Origin: Conidiobolus incongruus B7586
Lineage: Eukaryota; Entomophthoromycota; Entomophthoromycetes; Entomophthorales; Conidiobolaceae
NCBI GenBank assembly: GCA_000697335.1
Contig: JNEM01014141.1
Location: 1-16,544, forward strand
DNA: 16,544 nt
Reading direction: 5' to 3'
The notes under the pieces: model-generated
What the model saw: the letters and a program-made list of their open reading frames with translations, nothing else
What the model was told of the DNA's origin: nothing
The model's database searches: none
Made by a program: the position numbers and the translations under genes
Shown: positions 1 to 9,351 of the stretch, piece after piece
How the letters are laid out: every line of letters starts with the position of its first letter
Numbering within the stretch: the stretch's first letter is position 1

Positions 1-205
1 AAAGTTTATTATTAATTAATTTTCCTTTAAAAATTAAATAAGAAAAGTATATACTATTATAATTTATTATAATAATTAATATTTATTTATTAATAAAATA
101 TTAATTTAAAAGGATTTATAAAGAAAGTTAATTTAATTTAACATTTTAATTTGTATTTTATTAAAAAATTATACATAAAGATTTAAGATATATTAATTAT
201 AATTA

Positions 206-317
206 TTACCTTAAATTTAAAATAATGGGAAATTTTTTAATTTTTGATTTTTCAAATATATTATTAGTTTGAAATAAATAAATATATATAAAGTTAATAG
301 GAAATTATATATTTTTA

Positions 318-351
<34 letters not shown>

Positions 352-1532
352 TAGTTTTTTTAATTAAAAAATTAACTTTTTAAAATTAGTTGTTTAATTT
401 AATCATGTTTAAACCAAATAGTAATCATCAAAAGTTTTTTATTTTAGTATTAGTAAAACTTAACTATAAACCCTTTAAAATTATTTAAAATTTATAAGCA
501 GCCTTTAATAATAAAGTATTATCTAAATCAATAATTTATTGCTAGGTAAATTACTTTAAGGCTAAAAGAAAAACTATTCAAAACTTGTTAAAATCTAAAA
601 GATTAACTTTAACTATTATTCTTTCAATTGTAAATAAAATGAAAAAATATATTGAAAAGCACCTTTTTATTTCAGTTAAAGAATTATCTAAGTATTTTAA
701 TATTAGTTTTACAAGTATTTTATATATTTTAAAGTTTAAACTAAAATTAATAAATAAAAATATAAAATAAATACCTTATAATTTAACTAAAGCTTAAAAA
801 AAAGTTAAAGTAGTTATTACTAAATAAAACCTATTGAAATATTATTAGAAGCTTAAACTTTTATAACAAATAATTATAATTGATGAATCTTAAATTTTTA
901 TATATAATCTTTTATTAAAACACAAATCAAGATGCTAGATTAAACTAAATCAACCTTCTTTACAAATCTCTTTAAATAAGTATTTTATTAATAAACAAAT
1001 GTTAATTATTATAATAGATTATAATAATATATACTATTCTTATTTAGTTCCTGAAGGAAAATTAATTAATAGTAAACTATATATTATTTTTTTAAATAAA
1101 AGTATTTTTAATTAGTGTTCTTAATATAATTTAAGAAAACCTATTATTTTACATGATAATTACAAAATACATAAATTTAAAGCTGTAAAAAATTTTCTAA
1201 TTAAAAATAACTAGAAAAAACTATCACATCTAGTATATTCTTTTGATTATAACCTATGTAATTATAATTACTTTAGGTAATTAAAAAACTAGCTTACAAG
1301 AAAGAAAATTTCTACAGGAAAATTTAATTGGTTTATAAAACATTAAATTTTAGTTTTTAATAAAAAAAATTATTTTTTAGGTGTTAGAAGTTTGTTAAAA
1401 GTATAACAAAAAGTTATTAATAATAAAAAAACTATAAAATTTATATTATATATTTATTTTTATATATTATATATTCAAATGTTTATTTATTTTTAATCAC
1501 AAAAAATTCCTATTATTAAAAATATAAAGTAA
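206..1532 (+). mobile_element. mariner copy A, near full length, nested in copy B
   Basis: A mariner transposon of 1327 bp bounded by TA dinucleotides (204-205 and 1533-1534), the usual target duplication of the family. The left end starts TTACCTTAAATTTAAAATAA. The right end, read on the other strand, starts TTACTTTATATTTTTAATAA, an imperfect inverted repeat of about 30 bp. Its sequence is closely similar to copies C (plus) and D (minus). It sits inside copy B in the opposite orientation, so it arrived after B. Long runs of TA alternation at about 318-352 are shared with the other copies and belong to the element. The transposase is inactive (see separate entry). Confidence 0.92.
405..1496 (+). 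pseudogene. decayed mariner transposase of copy A
   Basis: One frame from the ATG at 405 reads through the whole transposase without a frameshift but with about sixteen in-frame TAA or TAG codons. These fall mostly where relatives have Gln or Trp, for example the codon after IIIDES, where mariners usually have DESW or DETW. Recognisable parts are an N-terminal helix-turn-helix (585-767, around KELSKYFNISFTSILYIL), the first catalytic Asp in IIDES (882-884), the second in LHDN (1155-1157), and the YSxDxxxCxY block (about 1236-1265). The third catalytic position, 35 codons after the second, is AAT (Asn, 1260-1262) instead of Asp, so the D34D triad is broken. The original stop codon cannot be fixed, and the given end is the next in-frame TAA. 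The change pattern is C-to-T and G-to-A, typical of RIP-like decay. Confidence 0.9.
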
Positions 1533-2175
1533 TATTTAATATAAAAGTTTAAGCTTCTAATAATATTTTAATAAATTTTATTTAATAATAATTAGTTTAA
1601 CTTTTTTTAAGCTTTAGTTAAATTATAAAGTATTTATTTTATATTTTTATTTATTAATTTAAGTTTAAGCATTAATATATATAAAATACTTATAAAATTA
1701 ATATTAAAGTATATTTATAATTCTTTAATTAAAATATAATAGTATTTTTCAATATATTTTTTTACTTTATTAATAATTAAAAAAGTAATAATTAAAGTTA
1801 ATTTTTTAAATTTTAATAAGTTTTAGATAGTTTTTCTTTTAATTTTAAAATAATTTACTTAGTAATGAATTGTTAATTTAAATAATATTTTATTATTAAC
1901 AGTTAATTGTAAATTTTAAATAATTTTAAAGGGTTTATAATTAAATTTTATTAATATTAAAATAAAAAACTTTTGATGATTATTATTTAGTTTAAATATA
2001 ATTAAATTAAACAACCAATTTTAAAAAGTTAATTTTTTAATCAAAAAAACTAATATATATATATATATATATATATTAAAAATATATAATTTTTTATTAA
2101 CTTTGTATATATTTATTTATTCCATACTAATAATATATTTGAAAAATTTCCTATTATTTTAAATTTAAGGTAATA

Positions 2176-3686
2176 GTATTAATAATAAGAATAATTGAAC
2201 AAATTTATTCAAGTTTGATTAACCCTAATATAAAATATTTATACCAAGTTAAAAGTAAGAATACTCACTTAATAAATAATATTAATAGTTTAAATATTTA
2301 ATGAGTAAATACATCTAATTAAGAATTTAAGGATTAACAAAGTTTGAAAGAAATATAATTGAATTAGATAAAATAAAAATTTAAAACTAGATATGTCTCA
2401 ATGAAAATTTACAACTAGTATATCTGTTCAGAAAATGATAGTTTATCTAAGCCTTGATTACATATTGATATATGTGTTCAGAATCAGTGAAAATACCTGG
2501 AATAATTGCACTTGGATTTTGTTTATTAATAAATGATAGATATACACTGTACTTTAAATAAAAATATCTAATAATCTTTATAATTTTTTCTTGAATAGTT
2601 AACTATAATAGCAATGATGTAGGATATTGAATTACTCAACAAAACTATGTTGAATACTTTTTCAATATACCTAATATATGTATATAACTACAAACTATCA
2701 AAAATAAGTTTTTGATTGAATTATTATAAAATGATTTCAAATTTGATAATTTAATTTCGGTTAATTTATTATTATATATACTTTTTAATAATATAAAGTG
2801 AAATTTTGGAAATTATATATTTATCAGCATAATAATTAAATCCACACATATCTTTTAGCTTAAATTAGAAAATACGAATTTGGGAAATTATAAAGTAATA
2901 AATAAGGATTTGTTTTTATATACAACTTTTTATGATTTGTACATTAATATTTCTAAAGGAAAATACAGCTGAAGAAAATTAAATATGATTTAATTGTTCA
3001 TAAAATAAAGGTGATATGTAAGCAATTTAATTTATGTTTATTGTGATTATATTGGAATATAATTTATAACGAGTTCAGTATAACTATGTGAAGTGAAAAC
3101 TAAAGCCAGGTCATGATTTAATTTAAATTTGAATATTGTTCTTAAAATTGATATCGAAATGATAAGTGGGAGAAATTTTAGAGTTATTAATAAAAATTAA
3201 TCTGAATTTTTGTAATTTGAAGAATATATTATATCCATTCGCTCAAAATGTGATATTTAAACTATATGTTGTCCTTGAAAGGAATATAATCCAAAGATGA
3301 TACTAACATAGGACTTGATATTACCATAATTATCACAGGAAAAAACAAATAGTTTGAATATATTCTTATCAATAATTAATATCACAAGGTTAATTTTCAA
3401 ATAAAACCAATTTAAAAATATTGAAATAATAAATAATAACATATAAAATTATGGTTTGATATAAATGGTCATACTGTCTAACAAAATTTACAATTTCAAA
3501 CTAAATAATTTAAAATTTAATATCAATTTATCAATATTTAATAATACATGATATGAAATAAATGTGAGTTTAATTTGAATTTATCAAATTTACCTGAAAA
3601 AATGCAATTAATTTTCAAGTGATATTTTTGATTAGTTTTGTATGCAGTAAAAGTTCATAATGAACATTTGACATAGAATTCAATCA
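2176..3686. other. AT-rich intergenic DNA, no gene seen
   Basis: About 1.5 kb between the end of mariner copy B and the ML gene. No reading frame here has coding character. The longest open stretches, such as a 61-codon frame on the minus strand at 3257-3442, are low-complexity Ile/Phe/Leu/Asn strings expected from AT-rich DNA. No tRNA or terminal inverted repeat was recognised. The base composition is slightly less extreme than that of the mariner copies, which suggests unique rather than transposon-derived sequence. Confidence 0.6.
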
Positions 3687-3718
3687 AATGAATGAATGAA
3701 TGAATGAATGAATGAATG
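3687..3718 (+). repeat. (AATG)8 microsatellite
   Basis: Eight uninterrupted AATG units followed by an imperfect AGTG. It lies about 180 bp upstream of the ML gene start, outside the likely core promoter. Such a perfect tetranucleotide run is probably length-variable between strains. Confidence 0.95.
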
Positions 3719-3827
3719 AGTGTAACTTTTAGTTTGAAGTAGGCAATGTAATTTATAAGCCACTTATCATTTCATCGTTTGATCCATTCAACAAAGCTTT
3801 GGTGAAAGTTATCCATTAAAATATTAA

Positions 3828-3835
3828 TATATAAG
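3828..3835 (+). promoter_or_regulatory. TATA-like box of the intact ML gene
   Basis: TATATAAG, 72 nt before the ATG at 3900. The same octamer, with the same preceding TAA, occurs 74 nt before the start of the second ML copy (8655-8662), although the sequence in between has diverged. Conservation of motif and spacing between the two copies supports a core-promoter role. TATA runs are common in this AT-rich DNA, so the shared spacing is the main argument. Confidence 0.5.
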
Positions 3836-3899
3836 AAAATCAAAAAATATCTATCAAAATCATCAATTTGATATTGAATTAAGTGATACTAATACAATA

Positions 3900-4331
3900 A
3901 TGCAATTCTTAACTTTCATCCCTCTTATTGCCGCTGCCATTGCTCAAAGCTGCTCTCCCATCTTCCAGGACAAAGTCTTCAACTGTGGAACTGCTTCTGA
4001 TTTACTCCAAGTCTCCAGCGTCATTCTCTCTCCCGTAGCTCCCAAGCGCGGTGATACTATTACTCTCACTGTCAATGGTCAATTATCCTCCACTGTTGCC
4101 GGTGGTTCCGTTACTTACACAGCTGAATACAAAGGTCAGGTCCTTAGACAAGTCACCAAGGATCTCTGTGAATCTGGCAAGTGTCCTTTCCAACCTGGTC
4201 CCACCACCTTAACCAAGTCCTTAACCATCCCTCCTGTGGTCCCTGCTGGTGATTATGTTATCAACATTGTTACTAAAGCTGCTGATGGAAGTCAAATTAG
4301 CCACTTGAGAGGTAATGTCAACATTCAATAA
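3900..4331 (+). CDS. secreted ML-domain (MD-2/NPC2-like) lipid-binding protein
   Basis: A 143-residue protein of the ML (MD-2-related lipid recognition) family, the fungal group annotated as phosphatidylglycerol/phosphatidylinositol transfer protein or NPC2-like. Members bind a lipid in a beta-sandwich pocket. Residues 1-15 (MQFLTFIPLIAAAIA) form a signal peptide, with cleavage likely before Gln16, so the product enters the secretory pathway. The mature part carries the family hallmarks: an early Cys pair (C18, C29), a DLLQVSSVILSP strand followed by GDTITLTVNGQLSSTV, the KDLCESGKCPF loop, and a C-terminal GDYVINIVTKAADG strand. Length is typical. The ATG has A at -3, and TAA is followed by an AATAAA at 4345-4350. 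The gene has no intron and is much richer in GC than its flanks. Family membership is firm; the ligand and biological role are inferred only from the family. Confidence 0.9.
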   Translation: MQFLTFIPLIAAAIAQSCSPIFQDKVFNCGTASDLLQVSSVILSPVAPKRGDTITLTVNGQLSSTVAGGSVTYTAEYKGQVLRQVTKDLCESGKCPFQPGPTTLTKSLTIPPVVPAGDYVINIVTKAADGSQISHLRGNVNIQ

Positions 4332-4344
4332 GCAAAATAAGTTC

Positions 4345-4350
4345 AATAAA
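4345..4350 (+). terminator. AATAAA poly(A)-signal candidate of the ML gene
   Basis: AATAAA starts 14 nt after the TAA stop. The second ML copy keeps the hexamer at the same distance (9174-9179), within a conserved CAATAAGCAAAATAAG-TCAATAAA stretch. Similarity between the copies therefore extends past the stop codon. The motif is close to the stop, so it may act as a general A-rich positioning element. Confidence 0.45.
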
Positions 4351-7099
4351 TTTTAAATTTGGCACTAAAATAATTTGATATATTCAATAATACTCAAATA
4401 TTCTAGATTGGATATTTTTACTATATCAATATAATTATTAAGTACCTTGAATTGGTTGGAAAAATTCATCAACAAGATTAATTTCAAAAGATACTTCAAT
4501 TGAACTACATAGATTATTGGAATACTGATTTCTTATTAAATTAGATTGAATAACAATTTCGTTACTACCTATATTAATTCTGAATTATTTTATTATATTT
4601 GATTTTGAAATTTATATTTTTATTAAGAGTGTAAGTGATAGTTGAACAGATACTGATCTTTCATATATTTTTATTTTTGTATATTGATATTATAAGATAA
4701 AGTTTTGAAATTTGTTTTAAATACACAAATCAATATATCAAATACAAAATTTGACTAAAATTAAAAATTTTGAGATTTGAAAAATTATTCAAATTTCAAT
4801 TCGAACCTTTATATTATATGAAATAATATGATACACTATTTAGTAATTTTTGATTTAAAATATATTTCTTGATTGGCAATAATAAACGAAACAATCCTAT
4901 ATAACTTTCATATTTATAATATAAAAATATTCTGACTAAATCAGATTATTGAACACAGCAGATTAAAATAAAAGATTAATATAAAATAATATATATTTTA
5001 TTTATGTGCATAAAGAGCAAATATAATTTCAAATTTTAAATACATAAAAGAATATTTGAATATTCAAAATTTAAAATTTTATAAGTTTAAATGATAATGA
5101 ATATAATTAGTAAGTTTGATTTTTAATTTTTTAAACAAAAATTTGAACCTTTGATTTAATTGCAGCAATACTATTAATTTAATATTCAATAAATTAAACA
5201 ACTCCTCCAATTTCCAGTAATTCTATGTATGCCTAATACAATTTAATCAACGCTTGGATAAACTTTTATTTGCAATATAAGTACTTGGATATTTTTTACA
5301 ACTGTAAAAGTCTATTAAGATATATTTCATTCCCAATTTCATTTTAATCTTGATTTAATAAAGTGTTGTGTTTTATATTAAGTTTTATAAATAAAGATGG
5401 TAGTTAGAAAAGTACTCAAAATATGATTTAGTAAATTATTTATTAATCCTGCTCTTTAACATATCAGGACTGTAGGTTTAAATAATTGAATCAATGAATG
5501 ATATGGGATTTGGATAAAATCTAATAAAGAAAATAAAGAGAACAAAGAGTATCCTTCAATTATAGACTGACAAAGCCAGCTTAAAATAGAAATAATATTG
5601 GTTTAGCTATCAAACTGGAAGAGATGATTAATTTTGAAATACAACAAAAGTACAAATTATTCAAAGTTTATTAAATTTGAAAATCTTGGTTTAATATATT
5701 TGTTTATTGAATACTTTAAATTCTAATATTATACTATTCATCAATATCTTTTTTTAATTTAGCATCGATATTTTATCTTAAAATTAATAAACATGGTATC
5801 GTTTTATAAGCATTATAAATTGTTGTATTTAAGTATTATTATTGCTGATTAATTTTTTAGAATGTTTAATAGTTATTATTCTCTTCTGTTGCATATAATT
5901 CAATATTGACAGTAGCCTGTTATTATTACATTTGATGCTTTTTATTATTGTATTTTAATACCAATAAAAAATTAATAGCTAATCTCTCAAGTCAAATATA
6001 GTTAATAAAGTAAATTTCACCTTTAATTTTAATTCATACTTTCAAAATAAGTAACTTTCCTTTTAGTCTTTTTATTGAATAAAAATAATAACATTATTAA
6101 TAAAAGAATTTATTTTATAAATATCATATTTATAAAGTATAAAACATAAAGTCTCAATAATAACTTTATTTTACAGGATACTATAAAATAATTAATTATA
6201 TTATAAATAAGTTAGAAAAAGTTATAAATCTAACTATTAAATAATACAATATTATTTTGTTTCTTGATTTAAAGACTCAAAGAATGGTGAGAGAAATCAA
6301 TAATTAAGAGTAAAACTACCAAAATAATGTTAATATAGTCTAGTTATTGATTTTAAAAAAGATTTTTAAATATAATATTTTCTTTGTACAAAAACATTAT
6401 TTATGCCAAGTTTTATATAAATATAATATATATTGGTTGTGAGCATTTAAATATATAATTCAAATCAAGCAAGATTTTCAAATTTCTTGAATAAAATGTA
6501 AAAATGGATTAAATTGTTAATGTAATAAGGAATATATTCCTTCACTACCTAACTATCAATCAAGCTAGTTTTCTAGGATTGGAGTTAGGGCATGTTTTAT
6601 TGGAATCTCCAAACTTCATGCAAGACTTAGACAAGTGTGATTATATTTAATCAACCTTGGTCAAGTTTAATTATAGGAGATGAAGTTCAAACATTGAAGT
6701 TATATCTAAAAATTAATATCTATTAAGTTTGATGGATGAAGGTTAGAAATATCATAAAACTCAGTGGTTTTTTCTAGTAATCACTACCTTATATCATTTA
6801 GTAATATTATTTCATATGACACTATCTAATATTTCAATAAGGATCAGAATATATTCAAGAAATTTATTCCAAGCTTTATTACTCTAAAGAAAATATTTTA
6901 ATATGTTTAGTTGCTAGAATATTTAAAATACATTTCTTTAAACTAATTCAGATTCTATAGAAAAACAAACTAATCCAAAATATAAAACTTACTTCTCATA
7001 TTTTAAATTATTATAGAATAATATACTTTTACACTCTTATATATTGTGTAATTATTGTTACAATATCAAATAAACATTTTACCACAAAATCTTCATATT
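4351..7099. other. AT-rich intergenic DNA, no gene seen
   Basis: About 2.7 kb between the ML gene and mariner copy C. I found no ORF with coding character, no terminal repeats and no tRNA. The stretch 6550-6720 is a little richer in GC and reads partly like protein on the plus strand, but only for about 30 codons between stops. It may be a degraded gene fragment or chance. Confidence 0.55.
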
Positions 7100-7101
7100 T
7101 A

Positions 7102-7134
7102 TTACCTTAAATTTGAAATAATGGGAAATTTTTT
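7102..7134 (+). repeat. left terminal inverted repeat of mariner copy C
   Basis: Begins TTACCTTAAATTTGAAATAA and runs on through GGGAAATTTTTT. It pairs imperfectly with 8384-8416 in inverted orientation; the inner part, AATAATGGGAA, is the best matched. Copies A, B and D have the same terminus. Confidence 0.85.
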
Positions 7135-7288
7135 AATTTCTGATTTTTCAAACATATTATTAGTTTGAAATAAATTAATATATACAAAGTTAATAGGAAA
7201 TTATATATTTTTAATATATATATATATATATATATTAGTTTTTTTGATTAAAAAATTAACTTTTTAAAATTGGTTGTTTAATTTAATT

Positions 7289-8380
7289 ATGCTAAAACTA
7301 AATAGTGATTATTAAAAGTTTTTTATTTTAGTATCAGTAAAACTTAACTATAAACCTTCTAAAATTATTTAAAATTTACAAGCAGCTTTTAGTAATAAAA
7401 TATTATCTAAATTAACAATTTATTACTAGGTAAATTACTTTAAAGCTAAGAGAGAAATTATTTAAAACCTGTTAAAATCTAAAATACTAACTTTAATTGT
7501 TACTCTTTCAATTGTAAATAAAGTGAAAATATATATTAAAAAACACCTTTTTATTTTAGCTAGAGAATTATCTAAGTACTTTAATATTAGTTTTATAAGT
7601 ATTTTATATATTTTAAAGTTTAAACTAAAATTAATAAATAAAAATATAAAATAAATACCTTATAATTTAACTAAAGCTTAAAAAAAATTAGAGTAGCTAT
7701 TGTTAAATAAAACCTATTGAAATATTACTAGAAGCTTAAACTTTTATAGTGAATAATTACAATTGATGAATTTTAAATTTTTATATATAATCTTTTACTA
7801 AAACATAAATTAAAATGTTAGATTAAGTTAAATTAACCCCCTCTATAAATTTCTTTAAATAAACACTTTGTTAATAAGTGAATGTTAATTATTATAATAG
7901 ATTATAATAGTATATGCTATTTTTATTTAGTTCTTGAAGGAAAATCAATTAATAGTAAACTATATATTATTTTTTTAAATAAAAGTATTTCTAATTAGTA
8001 TTCTCAATATAATTTGAGAAAACCTATTATTTTACATGATAATTGTAAAATATATAAATCTAAAGTTATAAAAAACTTTCTAATTAAAAATAACTAGAAA
8101 AAACTACCACATCTAGTATATTCCTTTGATTATAACCTATGTGATTATAATTACTTTAAGCAATTAAAAAACCAGCTTGTAAGAAAGAAAATTTCTACAG
8201 GAAAATTTAATTAGTTTATAAAACATCAAATTTCAGTCTTTAATAAAAAAAACTATTTTTTAAGTGTTAGAAGTTTGTTAAAAGTATAGCAAAAAGTTAT
8301 TAATAATAAAAGAAACTATTAAATTTATATTATATATTTATTTTTATATATCATATATTCAAATGTTTATTTATTTTTAA
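7289..8380 (+). pseudogene. decayed mariner transposase of copy C
   Basis: This is the counterpart of the copy A transposase, starting at the equivalent ATG. It contains many in-frame TAA/TAG codons. Relative to copy A it also has a one-base deletion after the run of eight A near 7680, which shifts the frame. It still encodes all three catalytic aspartates: GAT at 7765-7767 (IDE), GAT at 8038-8040 (HDN), and the Asp of the CDY motif (the GAT of TGTGATTAT, about 8141-8149). Copy A has lost this third one. The end is approximate. It makes no functional product. Confidence 0.85.
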
Positions 8381-8383
8381 TTT

Positions 8384-8416
8384 CAAAAAATTCCCATTAT
8401 TAAAAATACAGAGTAA
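8384..8416 (-). repeat. right terminal inverted repeat of mariner copy C
   Basis: Read on the minus strand it starts TTACTCTGTATTTTTAATAA and continues with TGGGAATTTTTT. It matches the left end except in the outer third, as is common in old mariners. Confidence 0.85.
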
Positions 8417-8654
8417 TACTATTGTTTATACAAATTTTTAATAAATATGTAGATAAATGATATTGGTTTATAGATATTTCTAATTAGAAAAGCAGAGATA
8501 ATTGAAAAGAACTGTATAATAAGTAGGTTTTTAACAACACAAACTTGATAATCACTTTAATATCAGGTTTATATGAGTAAAATATCCAAGTTAAACCACC
8601 TGTCATTTTATTAATTGAGTACTCAAATCCTATTTACAGTATTTTGAAAACTAA

Positions 8655-8662
8655 TATATAAG
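8655..8662 (+). promoter_or_regulatory. TATA-like box of the second ML copy
   Basis: TATATAAG, 74 nt before the ATG at 8729. It is identical to the octamer 72 nt before the intact ML gene. Retention suggests that the duplication included the promoter, or that both copies were once expressed. Confidence 0.45.
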
Positions 8663-8728
8663 TGAACAGTAACTTTATTTACTAGAGTTATAAATTTAAT
8701 ATTAAACTAACTTAATTCTATTACAATA

Positions 8729-9160
8729 ATGTAAGTCTTAGCTTTTATCCCTTTTATTACTATTGCCATTGCTTAAAGCTGCTCTCTCATCTTCTAAGAT
8801 AAAGTCTTCAACTGTGGAACTGCTTCTGATTCACTCTAAGTCTCTGGTGTTAATCTCTCCCCTGAAACTCCCAAGCATGGTGACACTATTACTCTCACTA
8901 TCAATGGCCAATTGTCCTCTACTGTTGCTGGTGGTTCCATCACTTATACTGCTGAATACAAAGGAAATGTTGTTAAACAAGTTACTAAGGATATTTGTGA
9001 ATCTGGTAAGTGTTTTTTCCAACCTGGTCCTACTACCTTAACCAAATCTTTTGCCAACCCTGCCACCATCCCAGCTGGTGACTATATAATTAATATTGTT
9101 TCTAAAGCTGCTGATGGTACTCTAATTAACTACTTAAGAGGTAATGTCAACCTTCAATAA
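8729..9160 (+). pseudogene. second ML-domain gene copy, stopped at four glutamine codons
   Basis: A 432-nt paralogue of the ML gene at 3900, aligned end to end with no insertion or deletion. Codons 2, 16, 23 and 37, all Gln in the intact copy, are TAA here, so no full-length protein can be made under the standard code. The frame is open from 8912 to the end. Later Gln codons (for example in GQL, KQV and FQP) are intact CAA. Codons 9-24 also carry several C-to-T and G-to-A changes, such as CTT to TTT, GCC to ACT and CCC to CTC. The last two thirds keep the ML hallmarks (GDTITLTINGQLSSTVAGG, KDICESGKCFF, GDYIINIVSKAADG) with many synonymous differences in both directions. This suggests a once-functional paralogue that was silenced later. 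A downstream start would lack the signal peptide. Confidence 0.85.
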
Positions 9161-9173
9161 GCAAAATAAGATC

Positions 9174-9179
9174 AATAAA
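9174..9179 (+). terminator. AATAAA poly(A)-signal candidate of the second ML copy
   Basis: The hexamer is at the same distance from the stop as in the intact ML gene, within a conserved 3' flank. Confidence 0.4.
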
Positions 9180-9351
9180 CTTTATTATTGTTAAATGCTA
9201 AAATTTAAGTATATATAGCATTATTTTTCATTGATTTATTCTTGAATAAATATTATACTATTAATTTTTATCAGTAGTCTAGTTTCATCAATTATAATTT
9301 TAAACAAATATTTTATTATTTTTTTTTAATTTTTATATGGTATAATTATTA

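Larger units (their letters stand above)
1..2173 (-). mobile_element. mariner copy B, minus strand, left end outside window, interrupted by copy A
   Basis: This is a Tc1/mariner DNA transposon read on the minus strand. Its 5' terminal repeat is at the right: on the minus strand it begins TTACCTTAAATTTAAAATAA just inside a TA at 2174-2175. Sequence from 1535 to 2173 matches the 5' halves of copies A, C and D in reverse orientation. Sequence 1-205 continues into the transposase region after the interruption by copy A. The join is exact: the motif following the conserved AAGCTTAAACTTTTATA stretch is split at the TA now flanking copy A. It is heavily AT-mutated and cannot encode transposase. It also lacks about 15 bp next to its terminal repeat compared with copy D. 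The other terminus lies left of position 1. Confidence 0.85.
7102..8416 (+). mobile_element. mariner copy C, near full length
   Basis: A 1315-bp element flanked by TA at 7100-7101 and 8417-8418. The terminal inverted repeats are about 33 bp and imperfect (left begins TTACCTTAAATTTGAAATAA). It is collinear with copy A over its whole length and differs mainly by transitions. It lies 313 bp upstream of the start of the ML pseudogene, in the same orientation. Confidence 0.93.

Noticed and set aside
318-352. TA-alternation tract as an independent repeat or origin
   Set aside because: The same tract occurs at the equivalent site in the other mariner copies, so it is part of the element.
585-770. 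Stand-alone 61-residue helix-turn-helix gene
   Set aside because: It is one stop-free segment of the decayed copy A transposase, in frame with the ATG at 405 and with the catalytic motifs further on.
3257-3442. 61-codon open frame on the minus strand
   Set aside because: It is a low-complexity Ile/Phe/Leu/Asn string in AT-rich DNA, with no recognisable motif, promoter or conservation.
4795-4815. Possible tRNA T-arm (TTCGAA) on the minus strand
   Set aside because: The flanking bases do not form a T-stem, and no acceptor or anticodon arm is present.
6550-6720. Short coding-like patch
   Set aside because: Only about 30 codons lie between stops, with no recognisable domain. Chance cannot be excluded.
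8831-9041. ORFs on both strands within the ML pseudogene
   Set aside because: They are shadows of the ML frame. The conserved ML residues are in the 8729-9160 frame only.
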